A stretch of DNA of 64,000 nt, taken from Thamnaconus septentrionalis. Its lineage: Eukaryota; Chordata; Actinopteri; Tetraodontiformes; Monacanthidae. The stretch spans positions 1,390,001 through 1,454,000 of the forward strand of contig CM020507.1 in assembly GCA_009823395.1 (NCBI GenBank), read 5' to 3'. The notes beneath the pieces were generated by a model. It ran no database searches. It was not told where the DNA came from and was given only the letters and a program-made list of their open reading frames with translations. Position numbers and translations under genes: made by a program. Shown piece after piece: positions 1 through 11,344 of this stretch; position 1 is the stretch's first letter; the number at the start of each line of letters is the position of its first letter.

Positions 1-1000
1 TGTGTGTGTGTGTGTGTGTGCGCGCAGGGCTAGGGGGCGGGGCAGCAGGCCGACACAGGAGCGCCACACAAAAAGGTGGTGATAGGCTGAAAAAGCAGGG
101 AAGGTGATCTGGGGCTGAGAAAGTGAGCGTTTGACACTGACAGACGAGGGGAGACCAGCAGGAGCAGGAGGAGGAGAAGGTCTGAGCTCCTCCTGGGCAT
201 CCCTGGGAGTCCCGGCGCGGCGTGGCGCGGCAGCTTCAGCACAGACAAACTCACTTCCAACATGTTTTTTTTTTACATGTTGAGTAGAAGACGGCCCGAC
301 AGCGTTCAGCTCTTGGATCTGACACCTCAGAGGTCGTCTGCACCTTCCCGAGGGATTTACTGCACATGTTCACGCAGGCTGGATCCCACAGCGCAGGTTG
401 GGAGGAGAGCGGGACTTCCAGCTGACTGGACAAACCGTCACATTCAAAGCCGACCAATCAGGTTGCCTCTCCAGCCGCTGGCGGCTCAAGCGGATCTGAT
501 TGGCCGGCGGCAAACTTGTGATGGTGGGCGGAGTCTGGCTGCAGTAGGTCAGAAGCCAGTCAGCAGCGTGAGGAAAAAAAACTTTAGTGACTTCTTCCGA
601 TGAAGGCGTCCAGCTTCCTGTTCCTGTGGCCGCTCAGCTCTGATTGGTCCGGCTTACGCCTCTGACCCAATGACAACGACTCAGGTTGGAGGGTCTCACA
701 AGTGCCTGAGGGAGGATTGAGACTGGACGTCAAAGCTCCATGTCATCAAACCTCCGTCCTGAGGGTGTGTGTGTGTGTGACTGCAGGCTGAACACAGAAA
801 CACTCAAGATGGTAAATAAATGAATAAAGCCCAGTGCACTGCTCTGGAAGGTCAAAGGTCATGGTTCTGTGTTCACTGTGTCAGTATATAATATATGTAA
901 TATTCAATACTACTTAAAAATGAAACATTTTTAAGACATCAGGGTTTTTTTTTGTTGTTGTTTGGCTTCTTTTACTCATGACTGGACCTCAGGATCTTTC
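1..1000. other. Intergenic DNA left of hnf1a
   Basis: The window opens inside a TG microsatellite. No ORF here resembles a known protein. Between about 455 and 675 there are several CCAAT-type boxes in both orientations (accaatcagg, gattggccgg, gattggtccg, cccaatgac), so an unseen promoter is possible. The first exon of a gene lying mostly outside the window cannot be excluded, but nothing here can be named. Confidence 0.5.
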
Positions 1001-1003
1001 AGA

Positions 1004-1230
1004 ATCAGAATCAGAATCAGAAATACCTTATTTATCCCGAGGGAAATTCTTTTAGTAACAGGGCTCCAGTCAACTTGAGTAATGTACATAAAATATAGAA
1101 GCATGCAATAACTAAAATAAAAATAATAAAAACAATAGAAAATTAAATAACCGGCTATTTTTCCTTAGTGCAAAGCCGACAGTATGAAAAAATTGTGCAA
1201 ATGTAACAGTTTGGGGGGAATAAAAAGAGT
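1004..1230 (-). mobile_element. LINE 3'-end fragment with CAGAAT repeat tail
   Basis: Tandem cagaat units are followed by a segment reading accttatttatcccgaggga, the usual 3' end of fish LINE elements, then A-rich sequence. Only the end of the element is present and no reverse transcriptase ORF remains. The subfamily is inferred from general familiarity, not from a library search. Confidence 0.6.
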
Positions 1231-1714
1231 ATAGCATATAACTATAAAACTATATTTAACTATATTTCGCTCACTTGCATCAGACTTTTTCTTTTATTGT
1301 GATGTTTTGGGGACATTTGTCGACAGATTCTTCTGGCAGAGACTGAATTTATTACTGTTTTTTTTTTAAATAAATAAATAAATAATCAAATGACAAGGCC
1401 GTCAGTCCGGCTCTCTCCGGGTTCACCGCTCAGATTGTGAAGACGTCCTGGCGGGGATTGAGATGTAGGACAGCAGCGCCCTCCAGTGGCCATTAAGGCC
1501 TATTGCTTCTATCTGCCTGCGCGTCTCTTAACCCGCTCTGCGCCTTTAAATGCCTGTCCTCTCTACCTGTTGCTCAGACATGTCAGACAAGATCCAGTTT
1601 GATGTGAAATCAACCATCAAGTTCCCACCAGGAGGCTCCACGACACCTCCAGACTCTCCCAGCCCGCCTCCGCTCCACCTGCCGGCCTGCTCCGACGCCC
1701 TTGCACCTACTATT

Positions 1715-1746
1715 TATTGTTTTAAAAGGTGCACTTTGGTCCCTGT
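1715..1746 (+). promoter_or_regulatory. Possible hnf1a promoter: TATA-like box and HNF4-like site
   Basis: A TTTAAAAGG box at 1721-1729 is followed directly by gcactttggtccc, whose complement (gggaccaaagtgc) resembles the CAAAGTCCA core preferred by HNF4. In mammals an HNF4 site in the proximal promoter drives HNF1A. The segment lies about 330 bases upstream of the start codon. The match is imperfect and the call is an inference. Confidence 0.3.
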
Positions 1747-1964
1747 TGGGGCCCGATGGCCGGGGACAAAGTTCGCAGGGCGCCTGGAAGGAGGAGGGGG
1801 GTGAAAGAAAAAAAAAAAAAAAGCAGAGAGTTGACCTTTGAGAGTAAAAACAGCAGGTGGAAGAGCTGCAACCAAGCTCCGCAGCTCGGGACTCATCAGG
1901 AGGAAACTCGACACGCCGAAGGTTGGCGGAAAATGAAAGTTGCCCTCAGCTGAGGTGGGGGGAC

Positions 1965-2008
1965 ATGCCGAGAACCTTGAAGTTGAACCAGCCCCGACCA
2001 GAAGCAGC

Positions 2009-2050
<42 letters not shown>

Positions 2051-2069
2051 GGTCTTTGACTGGCACTGA
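1965..2069 (+). CDS. Upstream ORF of 34 codons with poly-alanine, overlapping the hnf1a start
   Basis: An ATG at 1965 opens a 34-codon frame that begins MPRTLKLNQPRPE, runs through about 15 alanines encoded by a GCA repeat (2006-2049) and ends GVFDWH. Its TGA stop (2067-2069) shares its last base with the hnf1a ATG (TGATG). If the hnf1a transcript starts upstream of 1965, ribosomes would translate this ORF first and could reinitiate on hnf1a. Whether it is translated is unknown. Confidence 0.4.
2006..2049 (+). repeat. GCA trinucleotide repeat in the hnf1a leader
   Basis: A nearly perfect run of GCA units ends 20 bases before the hnf1a start codon. It encodes alanine in the overlapping upstream ORF and is likely to vary in length between individuals. 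Confidence 0.9.
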
Positions 2070-3000
2070 TGGAGGAGCGGGCAGAGGACAGGGCGGCCCG
2101 GGCCAGGCCCCCCCGGCTCACCGGCCTTCAGGAGCAGCTGGTCTGGGCCCTGCTGGGTTCCGGACTGTCCCGGGACGTCCTGGTGCAGGCCATCGGCGAG
2201 CTGGAGCGGGAGCGCGCCGCCGGCGAGCGCGGGGACAAGGGGGACGGCGAGAGCTCGGAGGAGGGAGAGATGGACTTCCCCCCGCCGATCATCCGGGAGG
2301 TGGAGCGGCTCTCCCCGGAGGAGGCGGCCAAGCTGCGGGTCGAGGTGGACCAGCTGCTGCAGTGAGTGCTCGCCTCCCTCTGGCCGCCCTCCGCACGGCC
2401 ACCCGGATAAAGAGGCTCCTTCCTCCTGCCTGGTTACTAATTAGCCACCGGATCGTCGTCCTGTGGGTTATATTTAATAAATAAGCCGCGCGCAGGTGAA
2501 GATTAATAGAGCAAGAGGCGCTCAGCTGAGTCGCTGTTTGCACAGCAGGCACACACACACACACACACACTCATCACAATGCAGTGTGTGTGTACGTGTG
2601 TGCGTGTTACAACAAGCTTTTTTTTGTGATATTTCAAGGTTGATTATTATACTTTGAAATAAAAATAAAATCTCACATTACGATGACGCAACAATAATGA
2701 CGACGGTGGTGATGATAATAATGATCAGAATTCTTTTTTGTGGGCAATTTTTTATTTTTTTTTTATTTGCACAAAAGCGACCTAAGTGTGGATCTTTCTC
2801 CCTGTGTGACACGTGTTTTTCCAGTAAGGAAGCCAGTCTGCTCTGGACTTTGTCCTCTTTTATCTCTCTGTGTCAACACGCTGCTTCGCTGCGCTGCGGT
2901 GTGTGACGCCACAAACTGCAGCAGCCGCACCTCAAAAGTTTTGGGGGCAAAAAAAAAAAAAAAAAAACCAAGAAATACGTGGTCGTGAAGTTTCTGACGC

Positions 3001-3033
<33 letters not shown>

Positions 3034-5944
3034 CCAGGGGAGACCCGTGGCAGGTGGCCAAGATGGTGAAGAGCTACATGCAGCAGCACAACCTGCCGCA
3101 GCGGGAGGTGGTGGAGTCCACTGGCCTCAACCAGTCGCACCTCTCCCAGCACCTCAACAAGGGCACGCCCATGAAGAACCAGAAGAGGGCGGCGCTGTAC
3201 ACCTGGTACGTCAAGAAGCAGTGCGAGATCAGCCAGCGTGAGTATCTTCTCCTCCGCCTCCTCCTGCTCACCACTGCTGCTTTTAGCATCTTCACTCCAC
3301 TGCAGGCTCTCAACTTCAACCAGTGTCTCCCACTCCAGTCCACAAGGTCCAACTGAAATTCTGATTCAGCAATAGGCTGTAAACATGGGGCTAAATACTG
3401 AGGGAATTGGTCCCTGGTCCATCCTGGTCTGGACCTAGGGCCAGACCCTCTCTGGATCTCCAGAGTAAAACTAACAATCAGGCCTCGAACTGGCAACTTG
3501 CCCAGGGTGTAACAAACCCTGAACCCTGGCTGGAGTAGGTCAGATCTTTGAGAGACGTCAGTCTGGTTTCTGTTATGGTCCTAAATGCTGGACAGAGCCC
3601 AAACCAATCAATGCTTGTAGCTGTGCCCCTGCGTGTGATTGACGTTGGTTCATTTGGGGTTTAAGGAGAATGGCCTAACTGGTCTAACTGGTCTTTAACT
3701 GCAGTAACTAGGGACGTCCTCTCCTCTTGAGGGGTCACTCAAGGGGGTCTTTGCTCACTGACCAACTCTGATTCAGTGTTAAACAAATCCTACAGTGAAC
3801 GCCATGAACCTTGAAAAAAAAATACCAGTGACATCAACTCATCTTTCGCCTGCTTTAGGATCTAATTATGTCTACAAAACGTGATCTCCAGCAGGTGGAG
3901 ATCAAGCATTAATAAGGATGGCAAATAAATAAATGCCCCCTCCTTCCCAGAGTTCACCAACGCCAAACACGGCCTGCCGTCGGCGGAGGAGCAGGGCGAG
4001 GACACCAAGAAGGGCCGCAGGAACCGGTTCAAGTGGGGTCCGGCCTCCCTGCAGATCCTCTTCCACGCCTACGAGCGGCAGAAGAACCCCAGCAAGGAGG
4101 AGAGGGAGGGGTTGGTGGAGGAGTGCAACAGGTGACTAGGACACGCGATCACATGCATAGTTGGAAAAATCTTATCTGACCTGGGACAGACAGAATCCCA
4201 CCTCTCGTGTAAAAACCACCTAGTGGATTTGACCGAGTTGGCCCTTGGTGAGGTTTGTTAGCCATCCGCCTGGTCCCGCTGCAAAAAGTTGGGACCAGGT
4301 GGAGCTTTGCCAAAAAGTCGAGGCAGAAAGACAGATGAGACTGACCTCCACCTTACCTCCCTGCCGCAGGGCCGAGTGTCTCCAGAGGGGCGTGTCCCCC
4401 TCCCAGCTGGCCGGCCTGGGCTCCAACCTGGTCACAGAGGTCCGCGTCTACAACTGGTTCGCCAACCGCCGCAAGGAGGAGGCCTTCCGACACAAGCTGG
4501 CCCTGGACACACCCTACGGCAGCCAGCCGGCCTCGTCGTCTCACCCAGGCCTGGCAGCGAGTCCTGAGCCCGGTGAGTCCGGAACCCACATCTGGTACTG
4601 CTGCAGGGACTGGCAGGAAGTCCAAGTCTGACTTGCATCTGTGTGATTTTGTCCAGGTGTCAAGTACAGCCAGCAGATGCTCTGTGACGTCACAGGGGGC
4701 TCAGCCCGGGGCGGCAGCGGCGGGGACAGAGGGGGCCGTCTGGTGGTCAGCCCAGTCCAGCTGGAGCCCAGTCAGACACTCCTGGAGAACCCCAAACAGG
4801 TCAGATTGCCACTCACTTACACACCAGAACCCCTCACCACTCCACCGACCTTCAAAGCCAACGACAGCCGAACAAGACAGCCCCCTGGTGGCTGGCTGTG
4901 GTGGGGCTCTACTGTTTCTGCCTGGAGGTCTTAGCTATATTCATTCATTGAGGGAAGGTGATGATGTGCAGCAGGTCTGGACCAGTTTGTTCCCACTGAG
5001 GAACTGAAGTGTAGGACCAGTCGGATTAATGGCAGACTACAGGGACATTGATTCCACTGGAAGGTGCTGTTCCTGGTCCAGACCTGGGCCCTGTCAGGGT
5101 CACAGATCCAGGCAGGAAGATCAGCATGGACCTGGGACCATGGATGTCATTCTCTCAGAATTAGAACTAGCAGGTCTTTGTCTCACCGGCTCTGGTAGCT
5201 CATGTTTCCTGGTGTCTGGTCTCATGGTGTTTGGTCTCTGGAGGCTCATGGTCACTGGTTTCCTGTGGTTCATGGTCACTGGTGTCCTGTGGTTGGTGGT
5301 CTCTGATCTCTGGGGGCTCATGTTCTCTGGTTTCCTGTGGCTCATGGTCACTTCTCCTGTGGATTATGGTCTCTGGTCTTCTGGGGCTCATGGTCACTGG
5401 TCTCTTGGGGATCATGGTCTCTAGTAACTCATGGTCACTTGTCTCTGGGAGCTCAAGGTCTGTGGTCTCTAGTAAGTTGTGGTCTCTAGTAACTCATGGT
5501 CTCTGGTCTCTGGTCTCAGGTGTCCAGCGGCGGCCCACTGCCTCCGGTCAGCACCCTGACGTCCCTGCACAACCTGTCAGCCTCCCCTGCCTCCACGCAG
5601 AGCCTCATTATGGCCTCGCTGCCGGGCGTGATGAGCCTGGGCGAGTCCTCGCTCCTCATTGGTGACGACCCCGCCTCCTTTCCATCGATTGGAACCCATG
5701 AAGAGAGAAAACAACGACAAAAACCCCAGCAACTTTTGTGTTTGCAGGTCTGGCGTCTGCGCAGTCGCAGACCGTCCCGGTTATTAACAACGTCGGGGGC
5801 GGGTTCACCACCCTGCAGCCAATCTCTTTCCAGCAGCAGCTCCATGCCTCTTCTCATCAGCCAATCCCGCAGCAGCTACAGAGTCACATGAGTGCCAATC
5901 CCTTCATGGCCACCATGGCCCAGCTGCCGAGTCACAGTAAGGTG

Positions 5945-5979
<35 letters not shown>

Positions 5980-7232
5980 GACAGACAGTAACTAGCTGCT
6001 GCTGCCCCCTGCAGTGTACAAGTCGGACTCACCTCAGTACCACTCGTCCAGCCTGCTGTCCCAGGCCATGATCATAGCGGACAGCAGCAGCCTGGGGGCG
6101 CTGACGGGCCTCACTCCCATTCGACAGGTAACTGGAACCTTGCTGGGAGGACCTGGTCCCAGTCATGTGTTGAAAAAAAAAGCTTGTTTAGTTTCTAAAT
6201 CGTCTGCAATGTTTCTCTGCTGTGTGACTGTGACAGATTCTGTCAGCTGATCCGGAGGAAGAGACGACGTCGCCGCTGCAAGACGACTCGCTGCAGCTGC
6301 ACACAGACACACCTGTGCCAGGTAAACACAAGCGCATTGTTGGATTTACACTTTAGCCAACAGCCAGACAGTAATAATACCCAGTACTGAAGAAAAGGTA
6401 CCGCTGAGGTACTCTGCAGTAATCTCCTGTCTCTAAATACAGGCACTAGCCGAAAAATTAGAATATCAAGTAAAAGTTGTTTTATTTGGGCAATTTAACA
6501 TCAAAGATGAAAGCAACAAATTTTATTGAGCCATTCCACGCAAATTGACATCTCAAGCAGTTCCTTGTTGTAACTTTGCTGATTAAGATTTTCAGCTTAT
6601 TAAAACCACAAACCCACAAACTCAGAAAATTATTATAAAGTTTGAGGGTTTTTTTTAAGCTGCAAGATCTGATCAGCAAAATCCAAAGAAATAAAAACTT
6701 GAAATATATTGATTTGCATATTATTCCTTTATATAATATGTCACATTCACCTTTTAAGTTGAACTGCAGAAATACAGCAACCTTTTCAGGATATTCTAAT
6801 TTTCTGGGTAGTACCTGTACATCATATTTGACTGCATGACAGCAGAGTTCAATAAGCTCCACTTCAAGCAACAACAACTAGAATCAATAATGGGAGGATT
6901 ACTTTCAACGCAATAGTAACCAGCATGTGTTTGCAATGCAAGAAGTAAAAAGTATAGATATTTGTGAACAAATGTTGGGAGTAAAAGGAAAAGTCCTTAG
7001 ATAAGGAAATAAAATGGAAGTACCTGGAAAATCTCCTTCAATGCCGCTGACTCACAGACTTCCTGTCCCGACGGCTGTGCTTCCTGTCTCGTTGTCCGCA
7101 GTCTCCTCGGAGAGCCTGGAGCTCTATCCTGCCTCCCAGAGCAGCGACACTCACCCGTCTCACCTCCTGTCGCCCTCGCCCTCCGACATCGGCTCCTACA
7201 TGCCTGCGCAGATGGTGTCGACGGCGCAGTGA
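2069..7232 (+). CDS. hnf1a: Hepatocyte nuclear factor 1-alpha, POU-homeodomain transcription factor
   Basis: Ten coding exons: 2069-2361, 3038-3237, 3951-4131, 4370-4572, 4657-4799, 5520-5661, 5748-5936, 6015-6127, 6237-6321 and 7102-7232. They sum to 1680 bases with no frame break, giving 559 residues (human 631). The N-terminus holds the dimerisation helix ([15 protein letters not shown]). Exon 2 encodes the POU-specific domain ([37 protein letters not shown]). Exons 3-4 encode the atypical homeodomain with [14 protein letters not shown], its long insert and the recognition helix [17 protein letters not shown]. The rest is the Ser/Pro/Gln-rich activation region ([19 protein letters not shown]). 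It binds GTTAATNATTAAC-type sites as a dimer in liver, pancreas, gut and kidney nuclei. The POU and homeodomain match HNF1A closely; the activation domain separates it from HNF1B. Start chosen because it immediately precedes the dimerisation domain. Confidence 0.97.
2998..3035 (+). repeat. CTGT microsatellite forming the hnf1a exon 2 acceptor tract
   Basis: Eight or more CTGT units run directly into the tctccag acceptor of exon 2, so the polypyrimidine tract for the POU-domain exon is a microsatellite. Confidence 0.85.
5175..5517 (+). repeat. Degenerate minisatellite in hnf1a intron 5
   Basis: Diverged repeats of about 25-35 bases built from ctggt, ctcatggt, cactggt and ctctggt words extend up to the exon 6 acceptor at 5519. 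No protein is implied, although the array leaves open frames on both strands. Confidence 0.75.
5949..5988 (+). repeat. CA and GACA microsatellite in hnf1a intron 7
   Basis: A (CA)n run followed by cagacagacagac fills most of the 78-base intron between exons 7 and 8. Confidence 0.85.
6440..6817. mobile_element. Tc1/mariner-type MITE, copy 1 (hnf1a intron 9)
   Basis: A 378-bp element with imperfect terminal inverted repeats (caggcactagccgaaaaatt at left; complement of the right end caggtactacccagaaaatt), flanked by TA on both sides as expected for a TA target duplication. It shares nearly its whole sequence with the copies at 15656 and 44661. It encodes no transposase. Confidence 0.8.
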
Positions 7233-8064
7233 TGCGCAGGAAGTGGAGCGCTCCGGCACCCTCTCCCGCCGCAAACTACCTTTTTTTTTCTCCAGTGGAA
7301 TCAGACCAAAGGATGCTCTTGTCTCACTGAGATGCTACAAGACTCTTCAAATAATCCAGTAACAAACAGGGATGCAACATATTTACCCGCCAAAAACATT
7401 CTCGACTCACAGAGGCATTTCCATAGCATTATTTATTTACCAGATCATAGAATTGCATCCAATGAAATGTAGAATAATGTGTGTGGACACAACTTGTACG
7501 TATGCGCACACTCAGCTGTTGTTGAGTGAACAATAACTTTGCAGAATTCACAACTTGTAATATCAATTCACTATTCTTTCATTTCTTCTCCCTTTTACCG
7601 TAAGAGGTGCATTAACTTCAGGTTCTCAACTTTTATTTTTGAATTTGAAAATGTCAAATCCTTATTATTATTATTACAAAAATACACATCTTTATTATGC
7701 AACTTTTGCCGCGACTGTCCGTCCTGAGGAAGCTCAGGCTGCAGTTGAGCCAGGCAGCCAAACAAGATGAAAAGGTTTCAGTTTATCGGAAATCCAGCCA
7801 GATCCTCTCACCCCTATTTGCTCGTTGCCGCCCCCCGGTGGCAGTGTGACTGACTGACTGCCTGTTTCCATGGTAACAGCGCAGCTTGGTCATTGGCCGC
7901 CGTGGGCAGGAATCCACGTTAGACTCACCGCTGATCACTCGAATCAACACCGAGACGTTTACGTCCAGTCAGATTTTTTTAAATGTTGTGTTGTGTTACC
8001 GCTTTGTTTTGTTTGTTTTTTAAAGTCACAGTCTGAAAAATATTTTTCACACGTTGAATGAGAG
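7233..8064 (+). other. hnf1a 3' UTR
   Basis: About 830 bases follow the hnf1a stop before the AATAAA at 8065. No protein-like ORF was found. It faces the 3' end of custos on the other strand, with only about 50 bases between the hnf1a polyA signal and the custos stop codon. Confidence 0.6.
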
Positions 8065-8070
8065 AATAAA
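8065..8070 (+). terminator. PolyA signal of hnf1a
   Basis: AATAAA, the best-placed polyA signal on the plus strand after the hnf1a stop. Confidence 0.6.
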
Positions 8071-8120
8071 GAGTATTTAGAAGGCAACTTCCAGTGGAAT
8101 GTTCAGATGCGGTTCTGTGT

Positions 8121-9011
8121 TCAGTCCTCCGCTGCCGTCTCTTTCCTCTTCTTCTTCTTCTTCGTCTTCTTTAGTTTGACTTTAAGCCCCGCCCCCTCCT
8201 CCTCCTCCTCCTGGTCCAGGACTCTGCCGTCCTCGCCGTTCCTCTGAGCTCCCACCGTCGGAGAACCTGCACCACCTTCAGCAACCTCCCTCTTCTTCTT
8301 CCTCTTCTTCTTCTTCTCCTCCTCCTTCTCCTCCACCGTGTCGGTTCTTCCCTCCGTCACTTCCTGTGCGGCTGGCAGCAGGTCAGCGATGGACACGGCT
8401 GCTTCCCTCAGCCTCAGCTCCATCTCACTGTCGCTGTCGCTGTGACACACACACACACACACACACACACACCGTCAGGTCACGTGACGCTGCTACCACC
8501 CAGAACCCAGAGGAACCCAGAGGAACCCAGAGGAACCTGGAGCTGGGAGCTGGCCGGCGCCTGGCAGCAGCTGGAGGCTCCTCCCCTCGCCGTCCCGGCA
8601 CTGACGTGGAAAACAAACGGAATCCTGCGGAGGAGCAACGGAGGGAAAAAAAACACTGCAGGGCACGACAGCAGCGAACGAGTGAGAGGAACCTGGAGGT
8701 GAAGAAGAAGAAGAAGAGCTTCACCATTGTCGTCATCGTCTCCTCCTCCTCCTCCTCCGACTGCATCTGCACAGGAAGTCCGTTCAATCTGCGTCTCTGT
8801 AATACAGCTGAGTGAGAGGAAGGAAGGAGGTTGTCAGCGACAGCAGCTGCCACACAACGACAACACAACAACACAATGAGGAGGATCATCTCCATCTAGA
8901 GATCCAGTGACCATGTGACTAATGTTCACAGCTGGGTTCAGTCTTCAACTAACCTCAATACAAGCACGACCCTCACTTTAGCAAAACATCTCACAACCAT
9001 CAGACCAGAGA

Positions 9012-9049
<38 letters not shown>

Positions 9050-10232
9050 CTACAATGTTCACCTGTTGAGGAGCGTCTCCAGCTTTTTGGCCACGTGCGT
9101 CCTGAAGCCCTGGCTCACCTGCAGCTCGTTGCCGTCGTGCTTGTGCTCTGCCACAACAAATCTAACGCAACAACAACACAACGCAGCGCATGACAACATT
9201 TTCGCCTTGTGTTTTAAATGCTTTATCGTGCAGCTGCCTCGTGCTTCGTACTGTTGTTTACCGAAGCGCCGTGTGTGTCTTTGCGCTCTTACCGCCTCGA
9301 CTGCGGCGCCTCTCCGCCGCCTCCACCGCCTCCACCTACAGAAACACAGCGATGTCCTTCAGTACACCGTGCGGACGGCGGCTGACGCCACTGGACTGAC
9401 TGTCAGCTGTCACTCGGGGTCATGACCCCCACAGGCCAGTGGCTCCCAGTAGTGTTCAGTCACAACGTATTTCAGTCACAAATGTCTATTTGTTCAAATA
9501 GTAATAAAATAAGATGAATTTGTTTTAATTTTTTTTTTTTTATTACTTAGAAATTTTTAAGAACAATCAATGTTTAAATTTAAAATCAGTAAATCAATAA
9601 AGAACCAGCGATCCTGATTCACAGCCTTTATGGAAGCAAATAGTTATAATAATGCAAATTAAAATACAATAGCAGAAATGCTTTTTCAGTTTAAGAACGA
9701 AGCAGCATTTATTTGACTCGTAATTAAAATCGTTAATCAATCAATCAATCAATCTGCATTTTCATGTTCTTATTCAACACTGCTCATTCTTGTACGCAGT
9801 TGCTGCTCCGCAGATGGCGGTTTTTGAAAGCAGACTATGGATACGAACGTGAGTTTGGGTCGAAAGTCAATTAACGTTCAAGACAACTCGGTCGCGAATC
9901 GATTCAACACGGCACGCATCCACTTCATTGTCAGATATTTTATTTTTTTAAGGGACGGTTGGCAGCTCTTGAACAGTTTGAATCGGTCCGACTCGCCGCC
10001 GTCTCCCCCCCCACCTCCCACCGGACTGCTGCTGCTGCTGCTGCTGCCGAACCGGGCGGCCTCCTCAGTCCAACCCGAACCGAAGCGCCGCCTGTCAGTC
10101 ACCTTTCAGTCCGGCCGGCCTGCTCTCCCACACGGCCTCCTGGCACCTCCTCAGCACCTCCTCGTCGCCGCTGCTGCTGCTGCTGCTCGAGTCGCGGGAC
10201 ACACGCCGCGTCTTCCCCGTGGGAGCCGCCAT
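8121..10232 (-). CDS. custos: CUSTOS (C12orf43 homologue)
   Basis: Minus-strand exons, in transcript order: 10232-10103 (MAAPTGKTRRVSRDSSSSS, then DEEVLRRCQEAVWE), 9147-9063 (EHKHDGNELQ, GFRTHVAKKLETLL), about 8796-8725 (acidic DDDDN), 8624-8537 (GFRLFSTSVPGRRGEE) and 8439-8121 (SDSDSEMELRLREAAVSIAD, then a Lys/Glu-rich tail KKKKKRK). These blocks match human CUSTOS, the immediate neighbour of HNF1A. CUSTOS is a nuclear protein reported to dampen Wnt/beta-catenin signalling in early development. The basic tail fits nuclear location. The join from exon 2 to exon 3 is one base out of phase with the boundaries I chose, so that exon is uncertain: a small missed exon or a one-base assembly error would explain it. 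Confidence 0.85.
8444..8472 (+). repeat. CA microsatellite at custos exon 5 acceptor
   Basis: A perfect (CA)n run lies directly upstream (minus strand) of the last custos exon, so the acceptor tract on the coding strand is a TG repeat ending in TCACAG. Confidence 0.9.
9430..9800. other. AT-rich interior of custos intron 1
   Basis: AT-rich sequence with no ORF resembling a gene and no element I could identify, apart from a short ATCA run near 9738-9752. Confidence 0.6.
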
Positions 10233-10519
10233 GATGGAAGCACAGCGGCTTCCTGTTTACGGCCGAGGATTCTGGGAAATGTAGTTTAAGGAACGAGTGA
10301 AGCGGCCTGAACTAAACGTTGAACTTTTACACATCGAACCAAGCAGCGGCCAGTTGAAAAGCTAATTTTGTGTCATTTTTCAAAATAAAATGCGACAAAA
10401 TAAATAGTTAACATTGAGTGTGGTTTGCTTAACTTTAAAAACACTTTGTAAAAAAAAAAAAAAAGAAAAGAAGAAGAAGACACCAGCGTCAGCGTTTTCA
10501 AGTTAGAAAGTCAGAAATT

Positions 10520-10525
10520 TTTATT
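10520..10525 (-). terminator. PolyA signal of unc119b
   Basis: TTTATT on the plus strand (AATAAA on the coding strand), about 820 bases past the unc119b stop. The intervening 3' UTR holds no other gene-like sequence. Confidence 0.55.
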
Positions 10526-11344
10526 TACAATAAATCTGATACAAAAGTCTAAATGGATGAATTTGAAAAAAATTAAAAATTAAAACTATTGAACACAGTC
10601 AGGACAACGTCTTCCGAATGGACTGCAGAGATTCAATATTATCAGGTGACCTCACAACATCAGCAGGTTTCCTAGAGGTGAAGGGTCAAAGCCAAGCCGC
10701 CAGCAGATGGCAGAGCATCAGCGATGTCTCGCCACTACCTGCTGCTTCCTTAGAGCTCGCTAATGTGGACCCCTTGTGACATCACCAAAGGAAGGCGTGT
10801 CAAGACACGGCAGCCACCGTTGACATGAACTAAAGAGAAGAGACGAGTCGAAGACACGGACGGTCAAAAAACTAAAGACTCTCTAAGTGGCGGAGCACAG
10901 ACAGGCTTCCAGGAAATGCTTACAAACTGTGGCCAAGAGACACGCGAGACACGTTTTACACGTCGACAGGATGAACTCAGTCCAGGTGACGTCCGAGGAC
11001 AGATGAAAAGTCAGCTAGTGCTACAGGCTCCTTAACGGCTACCTATACAGTAAAAAAATATCTAGAGGACGCTCGCCTTCCCGCTCAGGAAACACAGTTG
11101 TCAGTTTCAAAAGGCAGTTCACACATTCACTCCAGTAAACACAGTTACAGCTGAGAGTCTGAGGAGACATCTCCGAGTGTCCCTTCCCAGCAGAGACAGC
11201 GAGAAAACTTAAGGCAAAGTGTTCCGTCAGATCCAACAGGACCATCCGCGCAGCTCCAGAAAAGCCCCCAGAAACTCCTGAGAGACGCACCTCGACACTC
11301 CCGCCCACCAGGGGGAGCTCTCCCCGCAACCCTTCTGAAGACGC

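Noticed and set aside
30..263. 77-codon minus-strand frame ending at a possible donor (GGAA/GTGAGT)
   Set aside because: Leu-rich low complexity with no match to a gene expected beside hnf1a; a first exon is possible but unsupported.
1550..1804. 84-codon plus-strand frame upstream of hnf1a (MPVLSTCCSDMSDKIQFDVK)
   Set aside because: No known homologue, no splice link to hnf1a in frame, and the second half runs into promoter-like and A-rich sequence.
6482..6877. 131-codon minus-strand frame
   Set aside because: Lies within the MITE at 6440-6817, and the same frame recurs in the other MITE copies; it is not a transposase.
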